Part shown: piece by piece, positions 8,170-14,865 of the stretch
Numbering within the stretch: the first letter of the stretch is position 1
How the letters are laid out: the number at the start of each line of letters is the position of its first letter
Assembly: GCA_964642235.1 (NCBI GenBank)
Contig: CAZXOP010000041.1
Coordinates: 1 to 14,865, forward strand
Reading direction: 5' to 3'
Source of the DNA: CAYSND01 sp964642235
GTDB taxonomy: Bacteria > Bacteroidota > Bacteroidia > Bacteroidales > UBA932
DNA: 14,865 nucleotides
Made by a program: the position numbers and the translations under genes
Notes under the pieces: generated by a model
Databases searched by the model: none
The model's input: the letters and a program-made list of their open reading frames with translations, nothing else
What the model was told of the DNA's origin: nothing

Positions 8170-8997
8170 TCATTTTTTAGGAGGGAGACCGAGAATTTCA
8201 CGAGCCTCTGCCGGAGTTGCAATTTCACGTCCAAACTCCTTTGCAAGGCGAACCACTTTCTCCACTAACTCTCCGTTAGATTTTGCAAGGACCCCTTTGG
8301 AGATAAAGACATTGTCCTCAAAACCTACACGAACATGACCTCCATCAATGATAGCTGCCACTGCAAGTGGAAATTCAAATCTCCCTATCCCTGCGACAGT
8401 GTAGGTAGCATCTGAGGGGATACTTTCGCGCAAAAAGACGAAATCTCTAAGCTCACCGGTAATTCCCCCATTAACTCCCATTACGAAGTCAAAATGCATT
8501 GGTTTATTGATAAAACCCTTTTTATGGAGTCTGAGGGCCATATCGATCATACTCTTGTCAAAAACTTCAAGTTCGGGTTTAATCCCTCTCTCGATCATTC
8601 TCTCTCCAAAATATTTAATGGTATTTTCAGTGTTTTCAAAAATTTCATCCCCTCCGAAGTTTAATGTTCCGCAGTCGAGAGTTGCCATTTCAGGATGAAG
8701 CTCGGTAGGCTGAAGCCTCTCGTCGTTACTCATCCCTACCGCACCTCCGGTAGAGGGTTGGATAATTACATCAGGACAGACTTTATAAATAGCATCCATA
8801 ACTGCTTTAAATCTCTCCTTACTTTGGGTAGGAGTTCCATCGTCCTCACGAACATGAAGGTGAATAATACTTGCTCCAGCATCGTAGGCAGATTTTGCCT
8901 CTCTAACGCACTCCTCTACTGTATAGGGAACGGCTGGGTTGTGCTCTTTTAGCACCTCTGCTCCGCAAATAGCAGCGGTAATAATCAATTTTGCCAT
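8170..8997 (-). CDS. kce: 3-keto-5-aminohexanoate cleavage enzyme (BKACE family)
   Basis: 275 residues from the chosen start. Kce condenses 5-amino-3-oxohexanoate with acetyl-CoA and cleaves it to 3-aminobutyryl-CoA and acetoacetate. With the start at ATG 8997-8995 the zinc ligands are His46 and His48 (IIHLHVRED), Ser82 and Thr106 lie in PSTGG and MATLDCG, and the Glu227-Asp228 pair in GFEDN corresponds to the third metal ligand and catalytic Asp. His46, His48, Ser82 and Thr106 match the numbering of the characterised Cloacimonas enzyme as I recall it. An in-frame start 51 nt further upstream (9048) would overlap kal by 34 nt and add a non-family extension; the inner start leaves a 17-nt gap after kal and begins MAKLIITAAICGAE, the normal BKACE N terminus. 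The neighbouring pathway genes make the substrate clear within this broad family. Confidence 0.95.
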   Translation of the reverse strand: MAKLIITAAICGAEVLKEHNPAVPYTVEECVREAKSAYDAGASIIHLHVREDDGTPTQSKERFKAVMDAIYKVCPDVIIQPSTGGAVGMSNDERLQPTELHPEMATLDCGTLNFGGDEIFENTENTIKYFGERMIERGIKPELEVFDKSMIDMALRLHKKGFINKPMHFDFVMGVNGGITGELRDFVFLRESIPSDATYTVAGIGRFEFPLAVAAIIDGGHVRVGFEDNVFISKGVLAKSNGELVEKVVRLAKEFGREIATPAEAREILGLPPKK

Positions 8998-9014
8998 ATC
9001 TCGAATAGTATTAG

Positions 9015-9398
9015 TTATTTCCTCTGACACGATTTGGGAACCACACAAGTTCCACTCGCTTTGCAGACAATTATTGGCTCTTCGAGAACATCGGCAGCTG
9101 AACCGGAGATATCCGGTCTGGGTACAATAACTTTCCGTGCCTCAAAAACCATTTTTCTTGAAGAATTGCCTGCGGAGACGATCTCACCAACAGCTTCTAT
9201 AAAATCGCCTGCATAGACAGGTGCAAAGAATTCAACGCTATCGTAAGCCTTGAAGAGCCCTTCATCACCATCATTTCGGATTAATAATTCAGTGGCGACA
9301 TCGCCAAAGAGTTGGAGCATTTTAGCCCCATCAACAAGGTTTCCCCCGTAGTGAGCATCATTGCAGCTCATACGCATTCTAATAATAGACTTTGCCAT
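9015..9398 (-). CDS. kal: 3-aminobutyryl-CoA ammonia-lyase
   Basis: 127 residues, the usual size of this single-domain hot-dog fold enzyme. It eliminates ammonia from L-3-aminobutyryl-CoA to give crotonyl-CoA, the second deamination of the pathway. The N terminus carries MRMSCNDAHYGGNLVDGAKM, resembling acyl-CoA thioesterases of the hot-dog superfamily (HxxGGxxxDG pattern), and the beta-sheet region VEFFAPVYAGDFIEAVGEI follows. In isolation it could be read as a thioesterase; the position between atoD (6 nt upstream) and kce (17 nt downstream) identifies it as Kal. No signal peptide or fused domain is seen. Crotonyl-CoA reductase genes to use its product are not in the window. Confidence 0.92.
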   Translation of the reverse strand: MAKSIIRMRMSCNDAHYGGNLVDGAKMLQLFGDVATELLIRNDGDEGLFKAYDSVEFFAPVYAGDFIEAVGEIVSAGNSSRKMVFEARKVIVPRPDISGSAADVLEEPIIVCKASGTCVVPKSCQRK

Positions 9399-9404
9399 AA
9401 AGAT

Positions 9405-10052
9405 TTATGATTTACTGTAAATAAAATTCACAAAAATACCGGGTGTGTGAACTGTCTCAGGAGAGAGTTCCCCGATTTTAACAACATTTTCAGCCTCGAC
9501 TATAACCAAATCAGCAGCCGTAGCCATTAAAGGGTTAAAGTTCTTGGAAGTACCTTTGAAAATAAGATTGCCAAATTCATCAGAGATGGAGGCTCCAATA
9601 AGTGCTATATCAGCACCAATCGGTTTTTCCAAAAGAAACTCTTTACCATCGACCATGACAATCGGTTTTCCTTCAGCAATAATGGTCCCAAGTCCTGTGG
9701 GAGTAAGTACCCCTCCAAGGCCTGCCCCTTTTGCTCTAACTCGCTCTGCAAGTGTTCCTTGTGGCGAAAACTCAACCTCTATCTCCCCGAGATTCATCTG
9801 ATCGATGGTCGCGGGATTAGTGCCGATGTGAGAAACTATAACCTTTCTAACCTGTTTGTTTACAATGAGTTTCCCAATGCTTTTATCAGGAAAAACTGAA
9901 TCGTTACAGATAATCGTTAAATCCTTAACTCCGGATTCAGCTAATGCGTCAACAATCTGAATCGGAGCGCCGACGCCTAAAAAGCCGCCGACCATAACAG
10001 TCATACCGTCTTTTATTTTAGAGACGGCATCAAGTAGAGTAATTCTTTTCAT
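9405..10052 (-). CDS. atoD: Butyrate/acetoacetate CoA-transferase, alpha subunit (AtoD-like)
   Basis: 215 residues from ATG 10052-10050. The codon just before it, TTG at 10055, could in principle start translation, but the ATG gives the standard N terminus MKRITLLDAVSKIKDGMTV. Family I subunit A signatures are visible: the glycine-rich VMVGGFLGVGAP around residues 20-31, ICND near 49-52, EFSPQGTLAERVRA near 94-107 and KGAGLGG near 108-114. Subunit A binds CoA, while the catalytic Glu is in AtoA. It is the first gene of the lysine operon, about 34 nt downstream of a TAnnTTTG box, and is followed after 6 nt by kal. Its separation from atoA by eight genes is unusual, since the pair are generally adjacent. 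Confidence 0.93.
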   Translation of the reverse strand: MKRITLLDAVSKIKDGMTVMVGGFLGVGAPIQIVDALAESGVKDLTIICNDSVFPDKSIGKLIVNKQVRKVIVSHIGTNPATIDQMNLGEIEVEFSPQGTLAERVRAKGAGLGGVLTPTGLGTIIAEGKPIVMVDGKEFLLEKPIGADIALIGASISDEFGNLIFKGTSKNFNPLMATAADLVIVEAENVVKIGELSPETVHTPGIFVNFIYSKS

Positions 10053-10085
10053 CAAAGTAGTGTTTAATTATATTAAAACAGTCTG

Positions 10086-10093
10086 CAAATATA
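10086..10093 (-). promoter_or_regulatory. Bacteroidota-type -7 box for the lysine operon
   Basis: On the minus strand the sequence is TATATTTG, matching the Bacteroidota sigma-70 -7 consensus TAnnTTTG. It lies 33 nt before the atoD ATG, so a start a few bases downstream gives a leader of roughly 25-30 nt, too short for a riboswitch. No convincing TTTG -33 box is seen at the expected distance; that region is A/T runs. This is the only candidate promoter seen for the 11-gene set. Confidence 0.6.
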
Positions 10094-10106
10094 ATAAAAA
10101 AATAAC

Positions 10107-10114
10107 TATTTTTG
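10107..10114 (+). promoter_or_regulatory. Bacteroidota-type -7 box for the mscS gene
   Basis: TATTTTTG matches TAnnTTTG and ends 27 nt before the MscS ATG at 10142. No clear TTTG -33 box is present upstream. It lies only 13 nt from the opposing -7 box of the lysine operon, so the two polymerase footprints would overlap and initiation at the two promoters may interfere. Confidence 0.5.
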
Positions 10115-10141
10115 TAGAGATAATTAATAAATATCATAAAA

Positions 10142-11053
10142 ATGATGAAACTAATAACAATTCTTCAGGTTAAGGATAGTTTATCCTTAGCTATATCAGA
10201 GAAAGTTTCTGAACTATCAAGTATGTCAGGTTCAGAGTTACTAAACAAGATTTGGGGTGATTTAACCCAATTAGGAATGAAGATAATCGCCGCCATTTTA
10301 ATATATGTCATCGGTGCATGGCTAATCAGATGGGTACGTAGATTTCTAATTAAGGTTTTCAATAAAAGGAGTCTTGAACCCTCCCTATCAGGATTTGTAA
10401 TAAGTTTTGTGAATATAACACTTACCGTACTCCTTTTTGTAATAGTAGTGACCACCCTCGGAGTCCCAACAAGTACATTTACAGCCCTTCTTGCCGCAGG
10501 TGGACTTGCTATAGGTATGGCGTTGAGCGGGACACTTCAGAACTTTGCAGGAGGGGTTATGATATTGCTTTTCAAACCTTTTAAAGTAGGTGATATAATC
10601 GATACCGGGAGCTATTCAGGTACTGTAAACAGTATCAGGATTACCAATACCCACCTCTCCACTTTTGACAACAAGCTTGTTATACTCCCTAATGGAGAAC
10701 TCTCCTCTAATAGTATAATGAACTTTTCTATAACCGATACAAGACGGGCAGAGTGGAGCATCTCTATCCCTTATGGCTCTGATGTAGATAAAACCAAAGA
10801 GCTACTTTTAGGACTTTTAAATAAAGATCAAAGGGTATTAAAAGAACCTGCAGAGCCCTTTGTTGCACTAAGTGAATTAGGAAAAGGCTCCATTGTAATA
10901 ATGCTAAGAGCATGGAGTAGCACAAGTGACTTCTGGCAACTTTACTACGATATTAATGAGGCTATCTATAAAGAATTGCCTAAAAATGGGATTGAATTCT
11001 TCTCACCCAAAATGGATGTGGTAGTTAAGAACGAACAGGGGCAGCGTAAATAG
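10142..11053 (+). CDS. Small-conductance mechanosensitive channel, MscS family
   Basis: 303 residues, close to the three-helix MscS prototype (about 286). It would be an inner-membrane channel that opens under tension to release solutes after hypo-osmotic shock. Predicted membrane helices are near residues 45-66, 87-105 and 111-143; the third is the glycine/alanine-rich pore helix with LAAGGLAIGMALSGTLQNFA. The beta domain follows with FKVGDIIDTG (147-156) and the family motif ILPNGELSSNSIMNFS (181-196), and then the mixed alpha/beta cytoplasmic domain. Two adjacent ATG codons occur at the start (10142, 10145). It is the only plus-strand gene, divergent from the lysine operon and convergent with the acyltransferase gene, whose 3' end it overlaps by 29 nt. 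A functional link to lysine fermentation is not shown. Confidence 0.93.
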   Translation: MMKLITILQVKDSLSLAISEKVSELSSMSGSELLNKIWGDLTQLGMKIIAAILIYVIGAWLIRWVRRFLIKVFNKRSLEPSLSGFVISFVNITLTVLLFVIVVTTLGVPTSTFTALLAAGGLAIGMALSGTLQNFAGGVMILLFKPFKVGDIIDTGSYSGTVNSIRITNTHLSTFDNKLVILPNGELSSNSIMNFSITDTRRAEWSISIPYGSDVDKTKELLLGLLNKDQRVLKEPAEPFVALSELGKGSIVIMLRAWSSTSDFWQLYYDINEAIYKELPKNGIEFFSPKMDVVVKNEQGQRK

Positions 11054-12164
11054 AGAGGAATATCTCTTTAAGTTCTGAATAATCTATTTCAGGGGCTTTC
11101 TCAACGATTTTAGAGAGCCCTTTTTCAAAATAAGCGATAAACTCCTGCTTTTCATCTTCAGTGTAATGCATAGCATTTTTACTATCATTATTAAGCAAAT
11201 CGTAAGCGATATAATTATTATTCCATAGCTTATAATTGGAATTAATCTTATTATCCATTAAAGAACAGAGAGCCTTAAACCTTTCGTTCTTATCAAAATT
11301 CATACACCCCTCTATCTCCTCTTCTGATAATTTAGAGCAAAAATGGAGATGTATCCCCCCTTTATATTGTGTGACACCTGTTATAATGCTATTTAGATCT
11401 TCTCCGGGAGCTTTAACATACTTTTGCCTTCTGCTTATATATAACTCCTTCGCTTTTAAAAAATCGCATGGTTCAAATTGGTAAGAGATGGTAAGGGGTA
11501 CGATAGAGAGTTCAGCAAAGTTTTTTACAAAATCCTTCCCCCCACTCATATCTAACATCTTAAGGAGTCCTTGTTCGGTGCGATCTTCACCATTCTTCGC
11601 CCTTCCGTTACGTTGAGCTATCCAAATGGAACACTCCCCTCCTACAATCTTCTTTCGCATATAACTTGATAATAGTAGAGATGAGGAGTATATCTCTCTG
11701 GGCGAACCACCTCTGACTACTTTTATCATTCGATTAGAGCGAATTATATCTTCTACAAACTGAGATGAGATAAGATTATCTCCAACGGCTATTTCTGTGG
11801 TAGGAACGCTATTTCGATAGAATATAATCTGAACTATAGCGGGGTCAAGAATAATATCCCTATGATTAGAAATAAGGAGATTTTTTTGGAAATCTTGAGT
11901 TAAATCTAAACCGGAATAAGTAAGTGAGGAAGATGTCTTTTCCAATATAGTACCAACAACCTTTGTCATTAGTTTAATCTGGTAATCATTAACCCCTTTT
12001 AAAGAAGCAATTAACCCTTCCAGATTACTTAACGGCATACCTGGGTAGAGAAAAGCGGAAATATCAGCCAGACGGCTATCTTTTGCCATTCTTCGGAATG
12101 CTTCAACTGCTTCCGAATCATTATATGGCCTTATATCATCAAAATTCAAGCTATTATGGGACAT
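11025..12164 (-). CDS. PlsC-like glycerolipid acyltransferase
   Basis: 379 residues. The central region carries a PlsC/LPLAT-like core: LLISNHRDIILDPAIV at 96-111, equivalent to motif I with His101, and after an interval SIWIAQRNGRAKNGEDRTEQG (179-199), which looks like the substrate-phosphate block of the family. The spacing from His101 to Asp107 is one residue longer than the usual HX4D; alternatively Asp103 could serve. The N-terminal 95 residues and C-terminal 130 residues extend beyond the minimal family and show no clear membrane helix. The likely reaction is transfer of a fatty acyl group to a lysophospholipid or similar acceptor. Its ATG overlaps the stop of the upstream peptidase gene (TAATG), and the acyl-CoA ligase lies just upstream, consistent with a lipid role. 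Its last 29 nt are shared with the opposing mscS gene. Substrate is unknown. Confidence 0.75.
   Translation of the reverse strand: MSHNSLNFDDIRPYNDSEAVEAFRRMAKDSRLADISAFLYPGMPLSNLEGLIASLKGVNDYQIKLMTKVVGTILEKTSSSLTYSGLDLTQDFQKNLLISNHRDIILDPAIVQIIFYRNSVPTTEIAVGDNLISSQFVEDIIRSNRMIKVVRGGSPREIYSSSLLLSSYMRKKIVGGECSIWIAQRNGRAKNGEDRTEQGLLKMLDMSGGKDFVKNFAELSIVPLTISYQFEPCDFLKAKELYISRRQKYVKAPGEDLNSIITGVTQYKGGIHLHFCSKLSEEEIEGCMNFDKNERFKALCSLMDNKINSNYKLWNNNYIAYDLLNNDSKNAMHYTEDEKQEFIAYFEKGLSKIVEKAPEIDYSELKEIFLSIYAAPVRS
11093..11125 (+). terminator. Probable intrinsic terminator of mscS, inside the opposing acyltransferase gene
   Basis: On the plus strand GGGCT at 11093-11097 pairs with AGCCC at 11116-11120 and CTC at 11100-11102 with GAG at 11113-11115, with a 2-nt bulge and a 10-nt loop, followed at once by five T. 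It starts 40 nt after the mscS stop. Read on the minus strand the hairpin has no T-tract, so it would stop only plus-strand transcription. It lies entirely in coding sequence of the convergent gene. Confidence 0.5.
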
Positions 12165-13810
12165 TATCTTGATTGGTTAAGGTAACACTCAAAAAGACCA
12201 ACGATGATTACAATACTATAAAAACCTATAAAAAGCACTATTCCTAAGGAACCGATAGTTAGAGCAGTAATTAAATTATATAAAAACGAAAACTGCAACA
12301 AAGCAATCATCAATGCAGAGAAAAGGGTTATTATCCTGAAATAAACAAAATTGTAAAAAATAATCCCGATGCTCCCTAAAAGTAGTGGGACGAGGAAAAA
12401 GAAATTCTCTTCAATGAAAAAGAGTAGAGATGCTGAAAATAATATTAGCACCAAAGAGGCACCCATCACACTCTCTCCTGCAAAATAATGAGATTTCTTC
12501 TTTTTCTTTAAGAAGAAGAGAATATACCCAACAAATAACAATACAAAAGAGATAATGGTTATTAACCAATCATATCTTATAAATCTTACCCAAGTGGGTG
12601 AAAACTTAACACCTGAAATCAGAGCCGCCAAATACCCTATCCCCTCTCCGACAAGTAAAATACCAAGTGATGCCAAAAATACCCATAGTGCAGAGATAAA
12701 CATCTTTTTAGGTCTTATCTTATTGGCTAATATATTGAGGACTAATGCTATGCAAAAGAGAGCAAATACCACTGAATTAAAGAGATAATTCTGCCCCTTC
12801 GACATTCTAAACATTTTAAAGCCGGGGATAGTGAAGAAAACATCATCCGTATCAGATTTAAGATAATTAGCATCTGAGTAAATCTCATCAGTCAGATATT
12901 TATTAACCATAGGCTCAAGCTGCGAGCCATAATGCTGTATCGATTTAAGATTAATGTTAGAATAGTTGTCAAGGTCTGTATGATAAAAATGAAGATTATC
13001 AATAACAGAGAAATTAACTCCCGGGTATGTCTCCTTAAGCACGGTGAAGTCTGTAAAATTAGGGAGGAAGCGATAAACGACTGTGGTTAAAGAATAAGTA
13101 TAAGGGTGTTTAGCCTCCTTATATAGCTCCATAACCTTGGAATTACCGACAGATGTTTCAAATAGCAATGCCGGTCCTTTTACCCCACGTGCCTCAAGAT
13201 TAACCACAAAACCGACACTATCAAAGAGCTCTCTATTTAGTGATAGGGCTTTTTTAATACCATCAAGATCATTCTCTTCCGAATCGGTAAAGAGGATTTT
13301 AATCCCCTGTTTCCACTCTTGTCTATATTTCAAAGCCTGTCCAAGAAGTTCTAAAGTTACTCCCACACCATATCCGTCATCAGCAGCACCATAAGAAATG
13401 ACTGTGTCTTTGAGTTTCTTCTCAGGAAACCTCGAATCAAGATGTGCAATGAACAAAATATAGGAAGAAGAGGTGTTATTAATGGGGTCAAACTGACAAT
13501 AGACATTTCCAATATCGAAATAATGATCAGTTTTTCTAAACTTTATGGAGTCGTATGAGTAAACTGTGGGCGAACCACCCATTTGGGTCAATCTTGAAAC
13601 TAAATAATCCCTTACTCTCCCCCTCTCCACAGGGTGCAAAACTGAGTGATGCTCTTTCGAAATATACTCTAAATCTTTTGCAACCCGCTCGGCGGAAAAT
13701 TTATCGGAATCAACACCATTTACTTTGGGCATGGTAAAGAGCCCGAAAGCAACAAAACCAACAAAGATAAAAAGTACTATACCTATTACTAACTTAATTT
13801 TCTTCTTCAT
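12164..13810 (-). CDS. Membrane-anchored M28-family metallopeptidase with multi-span C-terminal domain
   Basis: 548 residues. A short basic N terminus is followed by one membrane helix (residues 6-26), then a zinc aminopeptidase domain (about 35-310). M28 metal-site residues are visible: His123 and Asp125 in AHLDS, Asp144 in GAADDGYG, the catalytic Glu178 and ligand Glu179 in DSEEN, Glu206 in NLEARG and His277 in FYHTDLDNYSNI. The NLEARG form and the trailing membrane region recall the yeast vacuolar membrane protease Pff1 type. About eight hydrophobic helices follow between residues 343 and 543. The peptidase domain should sit on the outer side of the cytoplasmic membrane, though topology is inferred. 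The start is 14 nt after the acyl-CoA ligase stop, and the stop overlaps the acyltransferase ATG. All main metal ligands are present, so it is probably active; its substrate is not known. Confidence 0.82.
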   Translation of the reverse strand: MKKKIKLVIGIVLFIFVGFVAFGLFTMPKVNGVDSDKFSAERVAKDLEYISKEHHSVLHPVERGRVRDYLVSRLTQMGGSPTVYSYDSIKFRKTDHYFDIGNVYCQFDPINNTSSSYILFIAHLDSRFPEKKLKDTVISYGAADDGYGVGVTLELLGQALKYRQEWKQGIKILFTDSEENDLDGIKKALSLNRELFDSVGFVVNLEARGVKGPALLFETSVGNSKVMELYKEAKHPYTYSLTTVVYRFLPNFTDFTVLKETYPGVNFSVIDNLHFYHTDLDNYSNINLKSIQHYGSQLEPMVNKYLTDEIYSDANYLKSDTDDVFFTIPGFKMFRMSKGQNYLFNSVVFALFCIALVLNILANKIRPKKMFISALWVFLASLGILLVGEGIGYLAALISGVKFSPTWVRFIRYDWLITIISFVLLFVGYILFFLKKKKKSHYFAGESVMGASLVLILFSASLLFFIEENFFFLVPLLLGSIGIIFYNFVYFRIITLFSALMIALLQFSFLYNLITALTIGSLGIVLFIGFYSIVIIVGLFECYLNQSR

Positions 13811-13824
13811 ATAATTAAATTGAA

Positions 13825-14865
13825 TTAGTTAATTGCCTTTAAGTTATATTCATTACAATAATCCTTACCTTCGGCAGTAAAGGCATACTCAATTCTATTT
13901 TTGTAAGCCTCTTCCACCTTTGAACGGACTACCTTCATCGTACTATTAATCATCCTGTTTTTCTCAGAGAAAGGCTCATCTGCTACTATAAAAGTAGTGG
14001 GAATCCATCTTTCAGGGAACATCCCTGCAAACTCTCCCCCTGTTCTAAACTTATCAATCCCCTCTTTAATCTTATCAAGTCCCTCTCTCCCTTTTGGAAG
14101 TTTACCTCTATCTATATCTAAGATACAGATGGTATAAGGGGACTGATTGTTATAGAGAACAGCATTTTGAACACCGGGTACTCTCATTACCAAGGTCTCT
14201 TCTATCCCTTCAGGTGCATATTTCTCTCCATCGGATGCTATTAAAAGGCTCTTAAATCTCCCCAAAACATATAAAAATTCAGCATCACGCATATACCCCA
14301 TATCACCTGTATAAAGCCACCCGTCTTTCACTGTTTCAGCAGTTGCCTTTGGATTTTTCCAGTAACCTGCCATAACATTTTCCCCTCTGATAACTATCTC
14401 ACCAGGAACCCCATAAGGACATTCATTTCCATCAGAATCTAAGATCTTTAGATCCATGGGTTTTACAAGAACACCCGAAGAGCCTAATATATGTTTATCG
14501 TATGAATTTGCCGAAATTACCGGGGTAGCCTCTGAAAGGCCATAACCTTGGAACATCGGAATACCGAGGGCATAGTAGAATTTTTGGAGGTCTATATCCA
14601 AAAGTGCCCCTCCCCCAATAAAGTACTCCAATTCACCCCCCATTCCCTGACGAACTTTCTTAAATAGTGTTTTATCGAAGAACCAAACTATCGGTTTTAA
14701 GATAAAAGTCCCATTAGTACCCTTGTTGTACCCCTCTTTATTATATTTAATAGAGGTTTTTAGACCGAAATTAAATAGAGCCTCTGCAAATTTGCCACTT
14801 GCTTTAACCGATTGTTCTATATTTTTCTTAAAATTCTTGGCTAAAGCAGGAACGGAGAGTAAAAT
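13825..14865 (-). CDS. Long-chain acyl-CoA ligase (AMP-forming), 5' end missing at window edge
   Basis: The C-terminal 346 codons are present and the frame is open to the right edge, so Met at 14643 is internal: upstream in-frame sequence reads ILLSVPALAKNFKKNIEQ, the usual family segment before the adenylation core. Family motifs are visible: GGALLDIDLQKFYYALG, then FQGYGLSEATPVIS (the acyl-AMP binding block), YTGDMGYM with the ATP-ribose aspartate, and GRFKSLLIASDGEKYAPEGIEE with the hinge and C-terminal subdomain entry. It would activate fatty acids to acyl-CoA (or acyl-adenylate). It resembles the long FadD15-type ligases rather than acetyl-CoA synthetase. It is the first visible gene of the minus-strand group leading into the peptidase and the acyltransferase, with a 14-nt gap. 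The gene is cut by the window edge, with no sign of decay. Confidence 0.9.
   Translation of the reverse strand: MLLSVPALAKNFKKNIEQSVKASGKFAEALFNFGLKTSIKYNKEGYNKGTNGTFILKPIVWFFDKTLFKKVRQGMGGELEYFIGGGALLDIDLQKFYYALGIPMFQGYGLSEATPVISANSYDKHILGSSGVLVKPMDLKILDSDGNECPYGVPGEIVIRGENVMAGYWKNPKATAETVKDGWLYTGDMGYMRDAEFLYVLGRFKSLLIASDGEKYAPEGIEETLVMRVPGVQNAVLYNNQSPYTICILDIDRGKLPKGREGLDKIKEGIDKFRTGGEFAGMFPERWIPTTFIVADEPFSEKNRMINSTMKVVRSKVEEAYKNRIEYAFTAEGKDYCNEYNLKAIN

Noticed and set aside
8998..9048. Longer start for kce adding 17 residues
   Set aside because: It would overlap kal by 34 nt and lacks family similarity; the inner ATG gives the standard N terminus and puts His46/His48 at the known positions.
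10053..10055. TTG codon as the start of atoD
   Set aside because: An ATG follows at once and gives the usual family N terminus; no ribosome-binding feature favours the TTG.
10056..10141. Cobalamin or lysine riboswitch ahead of the lysine operon
   Set aside because: The space between the -7 box and atoD is about 30 nt, far too short, and no B12-box-like sequence was seen.
10975..11024. Terminator for the acyltransferase on the minus strand within mscS
   Set aside because: Only about four base pairs (TGGG/CCCA) with a large loop precede the T-run; too weak to call.
13825..14643. A complete 272-residue gene starting at Met 14643
   Set aside because: The frame stays open to the right edge and the upstream residues match the acyl-CoA ligase family, so this Met is internal.

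Overview
The window looks like a piece of a Bacteroidota (Bacteroidales-type) chromosome from an anaerobic amino-acid fermenter. The sequence is AT-rich, most start codons lack a Shine-Dalgarno sequence, the one clear divergent intergenic region carries TAnnTTTG -7 boxes on both strands, and the genes encode strictly anaerobic chemistry (radical SAM and B12 radical enzymes, CoA transfer). I cannot name the genus.

Left and centre (1-10052, all minus strand, so transcription runs right to left): a tightly packed lysine-fermentation operon. In transcription order it reads atoD, kal, kce, kdd, kamA, kamB, kamC, kamD, kamE, atoA and a thiolase that runs off the left edge. Gaps are 2-34 nt, with one 11-nt overlap. 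The encoded route is: L-lysine to L-beta-lysine (KamA); to 3,5-diaminohexanoate (KamDE, adenosylcobalamin and PLP); to 5-amino-3-oxohexanoate (Kdd); with acetyl-CoA to 3-aminobutyryl-CoA plus acetoacetate (Kce); then loss of ammonia to crotonyl-CoA (Kal). AtoDA moves CoA from butyryl-CoA to acetoacetate, releasing butyrate, and the thiolase splits acetoacetyl-CoA into two acetyl-CoA. KamB and KamC, a P-loop protein and a MutS-like ATPase, sit between the two mutases and are probably the reactivase of KamDE. The crotonyl-CoA reduction step (butyryl-CoA dehydrogenase/Etf) and a lysine transporter are not in the window. Catalytic residues of KamA, KamD, KamE and Kce match the characterised enzymes at the same or one-shifted positions, so the pathway call is strong. 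The two CoA-transferase subunit genes are separated by eight other genes.

Middle right (10053-11053): a short divergent promoter region and a plus-strand MscS-type mechanosensitive channel gene, whose 3' end overlaps the convergent neighbour by 29 nt and whose likely terminator lies inside that neighbour.

Right (11025-14865, minus strand): a second compact gene group: an AMP-forming long-chain acyl-CoA ligase (5' end outside the window), a membrane-anchored M28-type metallopeptidase with a multi-span C-terminal domain, and a PlsC-like acyltransferase joined to it by a TAATG stop/start overlap. A role in lipid or envelope metabolism is likely, but how the three work together is unknown.

No RNA genes, insertion sequences, CRISPR arrays or riboswitches were seen, and no stretch above 300 nt lacks a gene.
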